From positions 868,001-932,000 of the forward strand of contig JAXMOK010000001.1 of NCBI GenBank assembly GCA_034669965.1: a stretch of 64,000 nt of DNA, in the 5' to 3' direction. Under the pieces are notes generated by a model, which did no database searches, was not told the DNA's origin, and saw only the letters and a list, made by a program, of their open reading frames with translations. A program made the translations under genes and the position numbers. Positions 43,517 to 52,520 of this stretch are shown here, piece after piece. The DNA is from HXMU1420-13 sp034669965. Its GTDB lineage: Bacteria; Bacteroidota; Rhodothermia; Balneolales; Balneolaceae. Each line of letters begins with the position of its first letter. The stretch's first letter is position 1.

Positions 43517-44463
43517 CTCACCTCCCCCAACAAACTTTCAAGAACAGTTTGCATGGAAACAATTCGGTTTTCTGCCTGATCTAACACAATGCTCGATGCA
43601 CTATCCAATACCGCATCCTCTACCACCACATTTCGGCGAACCGGCAAACAATGCATAAATTTTCCGTTATTTGTTTGGCTCATCTTCTCCTGGGTGATCA
43701 TCCAAGAAGGATCATTGCTTAACACTTTCCCATAATTCGTGTAACTGCTCCAGTTTTTTGCGTAAATAAAATCCGCATTTTCAAAAGCGTTGTTTTGATC
43801 GTATTCAACCGAAACTCCTTCCATGATGGATTCAGCTAGTTCGTATCCTTTGGGTTGGGTAACCACCAAATCAACATCTGATTCTTTCATCCATCGAACA
43901 AATGAATTGGCAACTGCTTGCGGCAAAGCTTTGGGATGAGGAGCCCAACTTAGCACTACTTTCGGTCGGCTTTTTTTCTGATGCTCAGTGATTGTAATCA
44001 AATCGGCAAAGGCTTGAAGCGGATGACCAGTAGCCGATTCCATATTGATGATTGGCACGCCTGAGTATTCTGCAAAAGCATTCAAAACCGTATCTTCGTA
44101 ATCTTTCTCACGATCCACTAAGGCAGCAAACGATCGAATTGCCAGCACATCAAAATATTTACCCAGTACACCGGCCGCTTCTTTTACATGTTCAGCAGAA
44201 TCGCCATTCATTATCACACCATCGTCAAATTCGAGCTTCCAACCGCCTGAATTTACATCCAAAACAATGGCATCCATTCCCAAATTCATGGCCGCTCGCT
44301 GTGAACTTAGTCGCGTTCGCAAACTAGGGTTTAGAAATATTAAACCAACTGATTTATGCTTCCCGATATCTCGCTTACCATTCAAATTCGCTTTAATGTT
44401 CAACGCTTTTTCAAGTAACACACTCAAATCCGGTACATCATTAATGCTTAAAAACTGTTTCAT
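43513..44463 (-). CDS. argF': N-succinyl/N-acetylornithine carbamoyltransferase
   Basis: This 316 aa carbamoyltransferase has the carbamoyl-phosphate motif SLRTR (47-51) and MHCLPVRRNV near the C terminus. It aligns along its whole length with Bacteroides N-succinylornithine transcarbamylase (NLGM, WKLE, GD-xEH, TGHPLQAFADL). Residue 90 is Ala, at the position that is Glu in acetylornithine and Pro in succinylornithine enzymes, which favours succinyl. The start is the ATG at 44463, which overlaps the argD stop by 4 bp; an upstream ATG would lie inside argD. It carbamylates N-acylornithine, not ornithine. Confidence 0.9.
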   Translation of the reverse strand: MKQFLSINDVPDLSVLLEKALNIKANLNGKRDIGKHKSVGLIFLNPSLRTRLSSQRAAMNLGMDAIVLDVNSGGWKLEFDDGVIMNGDSAEHVKEAAGVLGKYFDVLAIRSFAALVDREKDYEDTVLNAFAEYSGVPIINMESATGHPLQAFADLITITEHQKKSRPKVVLSWAPHPKALPQAVANSFVRWMKESDVDLVVTQPKGYELAESIMEGVSVEYDQNNAFENADFIYAKNWSSYTNYGKVLSNDPSWMITQEKMSQTNNGKFMHCLPVRRNVVVEDAVLDSASSIVLDQAENRIVSMQTVLESLLGEVR

Positions 44464-45587
44464 TTCAATGCCTGTTTTATCGCAGTGATACATTGCTCAA
44501 CTTCCTTCTCTCCAATATTCAATGGTGGTAGTAAACGAAGGGTATTTTTGTTGGATGATGATCCGGTGAACACTTTTTGCTCATAAAGTATTTTCTTTCT
44601 TAAATCTGCTACTGCAAAATCAAATTCCGCCCCTATCATTAAGCCTTTACCGCGTACCTCTTTTATTTCTGGAATCGTTTCAAGCTCAGCCATCAGCATT
44701 TTGCCCATGGTTGCAGCGTTTTGGATGAGCTTCTCATTTTCGATGACTTCCAACACTGCTAAACCGGCCGCACAAGCCAGATGATTTCCGCCAAATGTGG
44801 TACCCAACATACCAAGTGTAGGTTTTAAATCGGGATGAATCATAATCCCACCTACAGGAAATCCATTACCCATTCCCTTTGCAATTGAAATTATATCCGG
44901 TTCTACATCCGCATGTTGATGTGCGAAAAATCGACCTGAACGTCCAAATCCGGACTGCACTTCATCTAAGATGAGAACGGTTCCACTTTCATCGCACTTG
45001 TCTCGAAGGTGATGTAAAAACTCTGCCGATGGTTCCCGTACTCCTCCCACTCCTTGAATTCCCTCGATGATCACACAACAAACATCTCCTTGTTCTAATG
45101 CTGATCGTGTACCTTCAAAATCTTCGAATGTAAAGCGCAGAATTTCAGCCCCTTCGTTTACCGGAAACACGATGTTTGGATTATCAGTAGCTGCTACCGC
45201 AAGCGAAGTTCGACCATGAAATCCACCGTTAAAAGCCATCACTTTCTTTCGGCCGTTATGTGCTGAAGCGAGCTTCATCGCATTTTCGTTAGCCTCTGCG
45301 CCGGAATTACATAAAAACAGATTCCAGCTAGCGTAGCCACTTAATTCGCCCAACTTGTAGGCTAAGTCTTTTTGTATGCTGATAGGAACCGAGTTCGAGT
45401 AAAAAGCCAGCTTCCCAAGCTGGTCGGTGATGCGTTCTACAAAATGCGGATGACCATGACCAATCGAAATCACGGCGTGACCACCATAAAAATCCAGGTA
45501 TTTATTTCCTTGTCGATCGAATAACAAAGCCCCATCTGCTTTAACGGGCTCTACATCGAATAAAGAATACACTTCAAAAATCTTCAT
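44460..45587 (-). CDS. argD: N-acylornithine aminotransferase
   Basis: This 375 aa class III PLP aminotransferase converts N-acylglutamate semialdehyde to N-acylornithine. The PLP Lys lies in ISIAKGMGNGFPVG (about residue 235). LCNSGAEANENAMKLA (about 98) and VLILDEVQSGFGRSG are typical. The start overlaps the proC stop by 4 bp. In Bacteroidota-type operons this enzyme works on the acetyl or succinyl form. The sequence does not tell which. Confidence 0.92.
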   Translation of the reverse strand: MKIFEVYSLFDVEPVKADGALLFDRQGNKYLDFYGGHAVISIGHGHPHFVERITDQLGKLAFYSNSVPISIQKDLAYKLGELSGYASWNLFLCNSGAEANENAMKLASAHNGRKKVMAFNGGFHGRTSLAVAATDNPNIVFPVNEGAEILRFTFEDFEGTRSALEQGDVCCVIIEGIQGVGGVREPSAEFLHHLRDKCDESGTVLILDEVQSGFGRSGRFFAHQHADVEPDIISIAKGMGNGFPVGGIMIHPDLKPTLGMLGTTFGGNHLACAAGLAVLEVIENEKLIQNAATMGKMLMAELETIPEIKEVRGKGLMIGAEFDFAVADLRKKILYEQKVFTGSSSNKNTLRLLPPLNIGEKEVEQCITAIKQALK

Positions 45588-46384
45588 TCTGATATGGTAT
45601 TAATTTTGTTGTACGAAGCTACGATTCCTTTGATCAACGCTGAGCTTAATCCTTGATGCTCCATTTCGTTTAAACCGGCGATTGTACAGCCCATTGGTGT
45701 GGTAACTTTGTCGATTTCACGTTCAGGGTGAGCGGTTCCTTCAACCAATAAAGAGGCCGCTCCACGAGCCGTTTGCATGGCCAGTTTCTGAGCCTCTTCG
45801 GCTTCAAATCCCAATTCAATTCCACCCTGGGTTGCCGCTCGAATGTATCGAAGGAAAAAGGCAATTCCACTTGCTGCCAGCACAGTTGCCGCTTTCATTA
45901 ATCGCTCTTCGATGATCATTGTCTCTCCAATCGAGGTAAACAAAGTTTCCACTTTTTTGAGGTGAGCATCGGCTAGCTCATTCCCACAAATACAAGTCAT
46001 AGATTCCGAAATGGCCGCTGCTGTATTTGGCATCGCGCGGATGATTGGCAACGATTGGGAAGTCGCTTTCTGAAGTCGATCGAGTGAAACACCTGTAACG
46101 GTGGAAATGAGTACATGACTCATAATGTCAACGCTGTGATCCAGCTCACTAAGTACAGCCTCAACTTGTTTCGGTTGCACACAAAGCACGATGAATTTAG
46201 CACGTTCCACGGCCGACACGTTGTTGTCGGTGGTTACAAAACCTTCGTTTGCCAGGTGCTCAATTCTTGATAAATGCCTACGTGTGAGCACAATTTTCTC
46301 TTTTGGGATGTGCTTAGAAAATCCGCGTGCAAGCGCAACGCCTAAGTTTCCGGCACCAATTATCGCAATTTCAAATTCTTTCAT
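45584..46384 (-). CDS. proC: Pyrroline-5-carboxylate reductase
   Basis: This 266 aa NAD(P)-dependent reductase makes proline from pyrroline-5-carboxylate. The Rossmann motif IGAGNLGVALARGF is at the N terminus, the SVTGVSLDRLQ and IRAMPNTAAAI blocks are in the middle, and the C-terminal dimer helix region has TPMGCTIAGLNEMEHQG. Its place between argC and argD is usual for Bacteroidota arginine operons. It may link glutamate semialdehyde or ornithine breakdown to proline. The gap to argC is 2 bp. Confidence 0.92.
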   Translation of the reverse strand: MKEFEIAIIGAGNLGVALARGFSKHIPKEKIVLTRRHLSRIEHLANEGFVTTDNNVSAVERAKFIVLCVQPKQVEAVLSELDHSVDIMSHVLISTVTGVSLDRLQKATSQSLPIIRAMPNTAAAISESMTCICGNELADAHLKKVETLFTSIGETMIIEERLMKAATVLAASGIAFFLRYIRAATQGGIELGFEAEEAQKLAMQTARGAASLLVEGTAHPEREIDKVTTPMGCTIAGLNEMEHQGLSSALIKGIVASYNKINTISE

Positions 46385-46386
46385 AA

Positions 46387-47352
46387 CTAAAACGCACTTG
46401 GTTTAAGGAAAAGTCCGGTGGTTTCTTCCAAACCGAACATCAGATTCATGTTTTGCACCGCCTGTCCGGAGGCCCCTTTCAGTAGATTGTCGATTACGGA
46501 AGTCATCAACAATTGATCGCCCTCTTTCTTTATGTTGATCAAGGCTCGGTTTGTGTTTACCACTTGCTTGAGGTCTACCTCCTGATCAACTACATCCACA
46601 AACGGATGCTCGAAGTAATAATCGTTGAATATGGAATTCGCATCTTTTGCACTAATATCGGATTTGAGATATACCGCCGATAGGATCCCGCGAGTGAACG
46701 CCCCACGCATTGGTATGAAATGTATCGGCTCGTTATAACCTGCTTGAAGCTGCCCCATACTTTCTTTGATTTCCTTCAAATGTTGATGGGTAAATGCTTT
46801 GTACACTGAAGCGTTATTGCTCCGCCAGCTGAAATGAGTCGTTTCCGACGGCTTCTGACCTGCACCTGTACTTCCGGTTATTGCAGAAATATGTACCGCC
46901 TCCTGAATTAGCGAATGCGATGCCAATGGCAGCAACGCCAGTTGAATGCAGGTAGCAAAACAACCCGGATTGGCTACTTTTTTTGCCGGTTTGATGTAAG
47001 CTCTGTTCAGTTCGGGCAAGCCATACACAAACTCATTTCCTTTGGCGTTATGCCTAAAATCGGCACTTAAATCTATGATTTTTGCTGATTCAGGAATCTC
47101 GTATTTCTCAAGAACTGCTTTCGATTTTCCATGCCCACTGCACAGAAAAATCACGTCAGAGTCGGGATGAACGGAATCCGTAAAGTTTAATTCCAGCCAA
47201 CCAGCTAAATCCGGATGGGCTTCAGCAACTGACTTGTTGGCATGTGACGAACTTACCACTGATGCTATTTCAACTTCGGGATGAAGTATCAACAAACGGA
47301 TAAGTTCACCGGCGGTGTAGCCTGCCCCTCCAATTATGCTCGCTTTAATCAT
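46387..47352 (-). CDS. argC: N-acylglutamate-5-phosphate reductase
   Basis: ArgC reduces N-acylglutamyl phosphate to the semialdehyde with NADPH. The 321 aa protein has the NADP loop IIGGAGYTAGELIRLLI, the nucleophilic Cys in VANPGCFATCIQLALL (about residue 130) and the His-containing FIPMRGAFTRGIL. The length is that of the bacterial short form. It overlaps argG by 8 bp. Confidence 0.94.
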   Translation of the reverse strand: MIKASIIGGAGYTAGELIRLLILHPEVEIASVVSSSHANKSVAEAHPDLAGWLELNFTDSVHPDSDVIFLCSGHGKSKAVLEKYEIPESAKIIDLSADFRHNAKGNEFVYGLPELNRAYIKPAKKVANPGCFATCIQLALLPLASHSLIQEAVHISAITGSTGAGQKPSETTHFSWRSNNASVYKAFTHQHLKEIKESMGQLQAGYNEPIHFIPMRGAFTRGILSAVYLKSDISAKDANSIFNDYYFEHPFVDVVDQEVDLKQVVNTNRALINIKKEGDQLLMTSVIDNLLKGASGQAVQNMNLMFGLEETTGLFLKPSAF

Positions 47353-48529
47353 CCTGTAATCCTTGTTGAATCAACAACGAATTACTTAGAATTTTCGTGA
47401 AGCCTTTTACGTCCTCTCCCGACCAGCCCGCGTTCATTTCGCCGTATTGTCCGGCTTTAGATTGCATCAAATCGTACTTCGATTCAATGCCTTGTAGTTC
47501 AAATCGTTTTGGTTCTAATTTTACGATTACTTTTCCTTCCACTCTCTTTTGTGCATGCTTTAAAAATGATTCAATATCACGCATAACGGGATCTAAAAAC
47601 TGACCTTCATGCATGAGCATCCCGTAAAAATCGCCAAGTTGATCTTTCCAATATAACTGCCATTTTCCAAGCACATGCTTTTCGAGTAAACGATGTGCTT
47701 CGATAATAATCAATGGAGCAGCAGCTTCGAATCCAACTCTGCCTTTTATCCCAATGATGGTATCACCAATGTGGACGTCGCGACCAATCCCGTATGGCGC
47801 CGCCAAAGCTTCCAAATGTTTTATGGCTGATACAGGACTCTTTTCTACCCCATCAATTCCAACCGGTTCACCCTGCTTAAAATTGATTTCAATAGTCTTT
47901 GGTTCAAGATTTTGAGCCTGAATTGGCCAAGCTTCTTCGGGCAGATTTTTGTGCGACGTCAGCGTTTCGGCGCCACCCACCGACGTTCCCCACAGCCCTT
48001 GGTTAATCGAATACTTTGCCTTTTTCCAATCTTTGTCGATGCCATGACTTTTTAAATACTCCACTTCCTCTTCTCGGCTTAATCGTTGATCCCTGATCGG
48101 CGTGATGATTTCCATATCGGGCGCCATCACATTAAACACCAGATCGAAACGCACTTGATCGTTACCCGCTCCGGTGCTCCCATGTGCAATGGCATCCGCG
48201 CCAATTTCTTTAGCATATGACGCTATAGCCATAGCTTGGAAAACACGCTCAGCACTCACCGAAAGCGGATAGGTGTGATTCTTAAGCACATTCCCAAAAA
48301 TCAGAAACTTGATACCTTCTTGGTAAAATTGATGCTCAACATCTAAACATACATGATTTTTGATGCCAAGTTCTTTGGCTTTACTAGCGAGTTCTTTTTG
48401 CTCGTCTGCATCAAAACCACCGGTATTAACGGCAGCTGAGTACACTTCGTAACCAAGATCTTTGGCCAAATGAATGGCGCAATAACTGGTATCTAATCCA
48501 CCGCTAAAGGCGAGAACTACTTTTTTCAT
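47345..48529 (-). CDS. argG: Argininosuccinate synthase
   Basis: ArgG joins citrulline and aspartate with ATP. The 394 aa protein has the P-loop LAFSGGLDTSY at residues 6-16, HGSTGAGNDQVRFDL (about 115), and SINQGLWGTSVGGAET for substrate binding. A 4 bp overlap joins it to the upstream GNAT gene. Spacing across the operon suggests one long transcript from the GNAT promoter. Confidence 0.95.
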   Translation of the reverse strand: MKKVVLAFSGGLDTSYCAIHLAKDLGYEVYSAAVNTGGFDADEQKELASKAKELGIKNHVCLDVEHQFYQEGIKFLIFGNVLKNHTYPLSVSAERVFQAMAIASYAKEIGADAIAHGSTGAGNDQVRFDLVFNVMAPDMEIITPIRDQRLSREEEVEYLKSHGIDKDWKKAKYSINQGLWGTSVGGAETLTSHKNLPEEAWPIQAQNLEPKTIEINFKQGEPVGIDGVEKSPVSAIKHLEALAAPYGIGRDVHIGDTIIGIKGRVGFEAAAPLIIIEAHRLLEKHVLGKWQLYWKDQLGDFYGMLMHEGQFLDPVMRDIESFLKHAQKRVEGKVIVKLEPKRFELQGIESKYDLMQSKAGQYGEMNAGWSGEDVKGFTKILSNSLLIQQGLQDD

Positions 48530-49173
48530 GATAAAAAGATTTTGGTGTTATTAACTGCTGACATAAAGCTCGCTTTTTTGAGTTGTACCCAGCGATAGAA
48601 TTTGGAAATGTTTTTCTGTCGCTGTTTTTTGGGATTGTTATTTGGATGCTCAGGATCGTAGAGCATGCCCGTGCACAGGCAATTTTTACGCTCATTGCGT
48701 TGCAGGATGTCGTAATTCGGGCAACTTTCGCATCCTTTCCAGAAGGTTTCGTCTTGCGTTAATTCCGAAAAAGTAACCGGGCGATATCCCAGGTCAGAAT
48801 TGATTTTCATCACAGGCAAACTAGTTGTAATCCCAAACAGTTTAGAGTTCGGATACTTTTCTTTGGAAAGCTCAAAAGCTGCGGCTTTAATTTTTTTAGC
48901 AAGTCCTTGTCCTCTAAAATCGGGATGTACGATTAAGCCGGAATTAGCAACGTATTTTTTGCTTTCCCAAATCTCTATATAACAGAAACCTGCCAGTGTA
49001 TCGCCATCTAAGGCTATTACGGCATTACCGTTATTCATTTTGGTTTTGATGTACTCCGGATCGCGTTTAGCAATTCCGGTACCTCGTTGTTTAGCAGCAT
49101 GCTCAATGAGCGAACAAACAGCTTCGGCATAAGCTATATGTGTGGTATTTGCATATTGAATTTGAACGGACAT
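48526..49173 (-). CDS. GNAT N-acyltransferase heading the arginine operon, candidate ArgA-type glutamate acyltransferase
   Basis: This 215 aa GNAT has the acyl-CoA loop VHPDFRGQGLAKKIK (about residues 84-98) and a Cys-rich C-terminal section (GCESCPNYD, NCLCTGM) that could bind metal. No argJ or classical argA is present in the operon, so this is the likely N-acyl-glutamate synthase. If the downstream carbamoyltransferase is succinyl-specific, it would be an N-succinyltransferase. It is the first gene, so it may be the arginine-feedback point. GNAT membership is firm, the exact acyl donor is not. Confidence 0.8.
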   Translation of the reverse strand: MSVQIQYANTTHIAYAEAVCSLIEHAAKQRGTGIAKRDPEYIKTKMNNGNAVIALDGDTLAGFCYIEIWESKKYVANSGLIVHPDFRGQGLAKKIKAAAFELSKEKYPNSKLFGITTSLPVMKINSDLGYRPVTFSELTQDETFWKGCESCPNYDILQRNERKNCLCTGMLYDPEHPNNNPKKQRQKNISKFYRWVQLKKASFMSAVNNTKIFLS

Positions 49174-49447
49174 TGTTGAAAGAGTGTGAGTGATAGTAAG
49201 TGTACAGTATTGAATAAGGGCGAGGGCTGTCGAAAATTCATCGACATAAGAATGGCATTACCGCCGCCGCGGAATCCGGAAAACCGGTAGAAAATCAATA
49301 CTATGTGCAACAATGCTTTGCATGACACAAAAGAAAAGCAGAACAAATTTTAAATCCAACAGGAGTTTAAAATTTTATTATCAGGTAATAAAGTAAGATC
49401 TAAGTTTGTTACATTAGCCAATCACGTTATAACATTGTAAGAACATT
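49174..49447. promoter_or_regulatory. Divergent regulatory region with structured leader of the arginine operon
   Basis: Upstream of the arginine operon (minus strand) lie three hairpins: GTCGA/TCGAC (49229-49245), a GC-rich TACCG...CGGTA element with CCGCGG and CCGG-TTTT-CCGG cores (49259-49289), and TGCAA/TTGCA (49306-49322). The GC-rich block stands out in an AT-rich surrounding. No leader peptide with clustered Arg codons is evident. The right part carries TAAGTTTG (49401-49408), a -7-like box for the antitoxin gene. Confidence 0.45.
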
Positions 49448-49654
49448 ATGATCAAGAAAATTCAAAATATCGGAAACAGCAAAGGCATAGTTTTAGAAAA
49501 GGCACTTCTTAAATTGCTGAAAGTTGAAGAAGATGATTCTGTTGAAATTGTGCCACATAACGAAGGATTACTAATAAGAAAAGTAGACATCCATGCTGCC
49601 TATTCAGAAATTTCAAAAAAGCATCGAAAATCACTTGATAAGCTTGGGCAATGA
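49448..49654 (+). CDS. AbrB/MazE-type antitoxin
   Basis: This 68 aa swapped-hairpin AbrB/MazE DNA-binding protein has IQNIGNSKGIVLEKALLKLL at the N terminus (the typical GNSxGI block), then VEIVPHNEGLLIRKV. A charged C-terminal tail probably binds the toxin. It overlaps the Doc-like toxin start by 4 bp (ATGA), the usual antitoxin-first arrangement. It would autoregulate from the region upstream. Divergent from the arginine operon. Confidence 0.85.
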   Translation: MIKKIQNIGNSKGIVLEKALLKLLKVEEDDSVEIVPHNEGLLIRKVDIHAAYSEISKKHRKSLDKLGQ

Positions 49655-50046
49655 GTAATGAAACCATTTTTTTGTCTTTGGATGAAATTCTTCACATCCA
49701 TGAACAAGAAATACTATTAGCAGGTGGTGAGCCTAGTATCCGAGATTTAGAAGGTATTAAAGCATGTGTTGATTCACCTAAATCTAGTTTCGGGGGCGAA
49801 TATTTGCATGATTTATTCGGAATGGCTGCCACATATATTACTTGTATCACGATGAGACATCCTTTTATTGACGGAAATAAACGAACTGCATTGGCATCGT
49901 CTTTAACATTTCTATTCGTAAATGGATATTCAATTAATGAATCTCACGATGAGGAATTAGCTGATTTAGTTGTCGATTTTATCACCAAAAAAATCACTAA
50001 ATCTGATATCGAGAATCACTTAAAAACTAATTCAATAGCTCGATAA
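49651..50046 (+). CDS. Doc/Fic-type toxin (death-on-curing family)
   Basis: This 131 aa protein has the Fic core HPFIDGNKR at residues 70-78, as in Doc, followed by TALASSLTFLFVNGY. Doc proteins phosphorylate elongation factor Tu and arrest translation; some Fic proteins AMPylate instead. Here the catalytic His, Asn, Lys and Arg are intact, so it should be active. It pairs with an AbrB/MazE-like antitoxin rather than a Phd-like one. Confidence 0.88.
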   Translation: MSNETIFLSLDEILHIHEQEILLAGGEPSIRDLEGIKACVDSPKSSFGGEYLHDLFGMAATYITCITMRHPFIDGNKRTALASSLTFLFVNGYSINESHDEELADLVVDFITKKITKSDIENHLKTNSIAR

Positions 50047-50085
50047 AAAACCCAATTTATCCCTATCATAGCCGTTGTGCATTCT

Positions 50086-51765
50086 ATGATAAAACCAATT
50101 CAAATATTACTCCTTACAATGCTACTGGCTCCATTTTCGGGACTGGCTCAGGTGCAAACTGTTGAGGAACGAGAGGCTAAAACAGCATACATCGAAGGAC
50201 TCGAAGCATTTGTGAATGAAGAGTATGATCGCGCCACAACCTTGTTGCTGGAAGCTTATGAAGCACTTTCTCCTCAATCGGGAATTTCCTTTGCTTTGGC
50301 TGACGTTTACTTTTTGCAGGATGATTTACCCAACGCCGCCTTATTTGGAAAAGAAGCGGTTGAACTTGAACCCGCTAATAAATGGTATCGCTTTCGATTA
50401 GCGGAAATCTATCGTAGCGCCGGGCAAAATCAAGCAACCCTAGAACAATTGAATGAGTTACTCGAAATTCACCCAACGGATTATGACGCCCTATTTATGT
50501 TGGCTGACACTCAAAGTGATTATGGTGAATATTTATCATCAATTAGCACATTAGATAAAATCGAATTACTCACCGGGCCCAACCCAATTGTGTTGATTCG
50601 AAAGTTTCAGAACTTCGAGGCTCTTGGTATAGCCGATTCTGCACTATCTCAATTAGAACAATTACGGATTATTGAACCTGACAATTTGAATACTCTAAAT
50701 CTTCTTGCAGATTACTATAAACGCCAGGGCAAATCTAATAATGCCAAATACGTTTTGAAAGATGCTTTGAGCAGAAATGCACGCGATCCAGAGTCGTTGA
50801 TTAACCTTTCAGGAATCTATATTGATGAACAAAAGTGGGATAGCGCCGGAACTTTGCTTGGTAACTTCATCACTGATCCGATAATAGACGCAGAACAAAA
50901 ATTATCCATTGCTCAGTTTATGTATGCGCGCCAGCAGGATGATCCCCGAAACATTCAACTCGAGGTTGAAACTGCTCGTTTGCTGGAATTATATACGGAA
51001 TCAGCTCCTGAATATGGACCGGCATTTACTCTGGCGGGGCAATTCTTTTCTGTAATTGGTGACAACGAAAAAGCGCTTGAAAAACTAGAACAAGCGAACG
51101 TTCTTCTCCCTCAAGACGATATCGCATGGCGCCAAAGAATGCAGTTGCTGTTACAAGAACAACGCTATGAAGAAGTGATTTCTGTTGGACTTGAAGCCGA
51201 CACTAAAGTACCAGAAGATGCTTTTATCCAGTTCTTTTTAGGTACCGCTTATCTTTTGGATGATAACTCAACAGAGGCAATCACTTGGTTAGAGCGAGCC
51301 TCTCGCGCTCCTGCTCGCCGACCTTTCAAGTCGGTAATTTATAGTTCACTGGGCGATGCTTACGCCGATCAAGAGAAAGTTGAAAATGCCGATCGCGTTT
51401 ATGAATTGGCCCTTCGTTATGATCCAAACAATCACAATGCGATGAACAATTATGCTTACAGCCTATCGGTTCGCGAAAGCAATCTGGAACGTGCAAAAGA
51501 ACTTGCCCTGCGCGCCATTGATCTGGCACCTGAAAACGCCGCTTATCTCGATACTGTTGGCTGGGTGTATTTTAAATTAGGTGATTTTGATCGTGCTCGA
51601 AGATTTATCCGAGCCTCCATCGATACTGGCGAAGCAAGTGCAGAAGTTTTGGAGCATCTTGGCGATGTATACGAAGCGTTAGACAATCTGGATGAAGCAA
51701 AAAAATGGTGGAAACAAGCACTCGAATTAGATGCTACAAGAACGCACCTTAACGAAAAAATCTAA
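50086..51765 (+). CDS. Secreted tetratricopeptide-repeat protein
   Basis: This 559 aa product starts at the ATG at 50086; a GTG three codons upstream is possible. It has a signal peptide ending SGLAQ and about twelve TPR-like repeats (for example NNYAYSLSVRESNLERAKELALRA and its neighbours). TPR proteins in the periplasm scaffold envelope complexes. It heads a TPR / DUF4292 / EnvC-like operon, a conserved Bacteroidota arrangement. The stop overlaps the next start (TAATG). Confidence 0.82.
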   Translation: MIKPIQILLLTMLLAPFSGLAQVQTVEEREAKTAYIEGLEAFVNEEYDRATTLLLEAYEALSPQSGISFALADVYFLQDDLPNAALFGKEAVELEPANKWYRFRLAEIYRSAGQNQATLEQLNELLEIHPTDYDALFMLADTQSDYGEYLSSISTLDKIELLTGPNPIVLIRKFQNFEALGIADSALSQLEQLRIIEPDNLNTLNLLADYYKRQGKSNNAKYVLKDALSRNARDPESLINLSGIYIDEQKWDSAGTLLGNFITDPIIDAEQKLSIAQFMYARQQDDPRNIQLEVETARLLELYTESAPEYGPAFTLAGQFFSVIGDNEKALEKLEQANVLLPQDDIAWRQRMQLLLQEQRYEEVISVGLEADTKVPEDAFIQFFLGTAYLLDDNSTEAITWLERASRAPARRPFKSVIYSSLGDAYADQEKVENADRVYELALRYDPNNHNAMNNYAYSLSVRESNLERAKELALRAIDLAPENAAYLDTVGWVYFKLGDFDRARRFIRASIDTGEASAEVLEHLGDVYEALDNLDEAKKWWKQALELDATRTHLNEKI

Positions 51766-52520
51766 TGCTTCGATTTACTCCTATTCTATGTTTTTGCTTG
51801 ATATTTACCGCCTGTAAGTCAATTGCACCCGTAGCAAATACAGATGTAAGTAACTACTCACTTTCTGAGAAAACTGTAGAAGAAATCCTTGATCAACTCC
51901 CTGATTATACTAACCAGATAACCTCCATAACCGGAAAGGGGCGCGCTATTGTTAGCGAACCGGGAAATAGCGAGCGAGTCACCATCGATTTTAGTGCTGA
52001 TACCTCTCTAAGCCTGCTTACTGTAAAAAATCGTATTGGAATTGAGGGCGGAGCTATGTTGGTAGATCAGGATTCGATTTTGATTTATTACAAACTTGAT
52101 AAAATTGCGCAAAAGGTATCGATCACTGATGGTAGACTTACCAGCTTGAACGAACTTGCTTCCATCAACCTGATTGACCTGCTTCATTTCCATCTTGAGG
52201 AAGAGGCCGTTGTGGAAGTGTATGAATCTGAAGAAACCTTTTTACTTCGACTTACTACCGATGGAGGAGCCACGGTAGACAAAGCCGAGCATTTGATTCG
52301 CGAGGTTCGTCAACCTTACGGAACCGGATTACCATACTCTAAATTGACTTATGAAAATTACGGCGAATTGAACGGCTACACTTTACCTCGAAAAATCACC
52401 ATATTAAGTGCTGATGGAAATTCGAAAGTAGTTTTTCAAATCCGTTCACTTCAGATAAACCCTGAAAATGTTGATCTACAATTAGACATCCCCGCCAATA
52501 TTATCATCGATCGATTATGA
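51765..52520 (+). CDS. DUF4292 family lipoprotein
   Basis: This 251 aa protein has a lipoprotein signal (LCFCLIFTAC) and a LolA/LppX-like beta sheet typical of DUF4292. SITGKGRAIVSEPG, DSILIYYKLDKIAQKV and LPRKITIL are visible. It is periplasmic and probably lipid- or lipoprotein-binding by fold analogy. It is coupled to the TPR gene (1 bp overlap) and to the EnvC gene (4 bp overlap). The family has no settled function. Confidence 0.75.
   Translation: MLRFTPILCFCLIFTACKSIAPVANTDVSNYSLSEKTVEEILDQLPDYTNQITSITGKGRAIVSEPGNSERVTIDFSADTSLSLLTVKNRIGIEGGAMLVDQDSILIYYKLDKIAQKVSITDGRLTSLNELASINLIDLLHFHLEEEAVVEVYESEETFLLRLTTDGGATVDKAEHLIREVRQPYGTGLPYSKLTYENYGELNGYTLPRKITILSADGNSKVVFQIRSLQINPENVDLQLDIPANIIIDRL

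Noticed and set aside
48504..48695. Short minus-strand frame overlapping the start of argG
   Set aside because: It is contained in the GNAT/argG junction in another frame and has no recognisable domain.
40341..49173. Arginine operon as a novel cluster
   Set aside because: Gene order with proC and an N-acylornithine carbamoyltransferase is usual in Bacteroidota. Only the residue-90 specificity point is worth a separate note.
49134..49346. Leader-peptide gene for arginine attenuation
   Set aside because: The 70-codon frame has only three scattered Arg codons and overlaps the GNAT start, so it does not look like an attenuator peptide.
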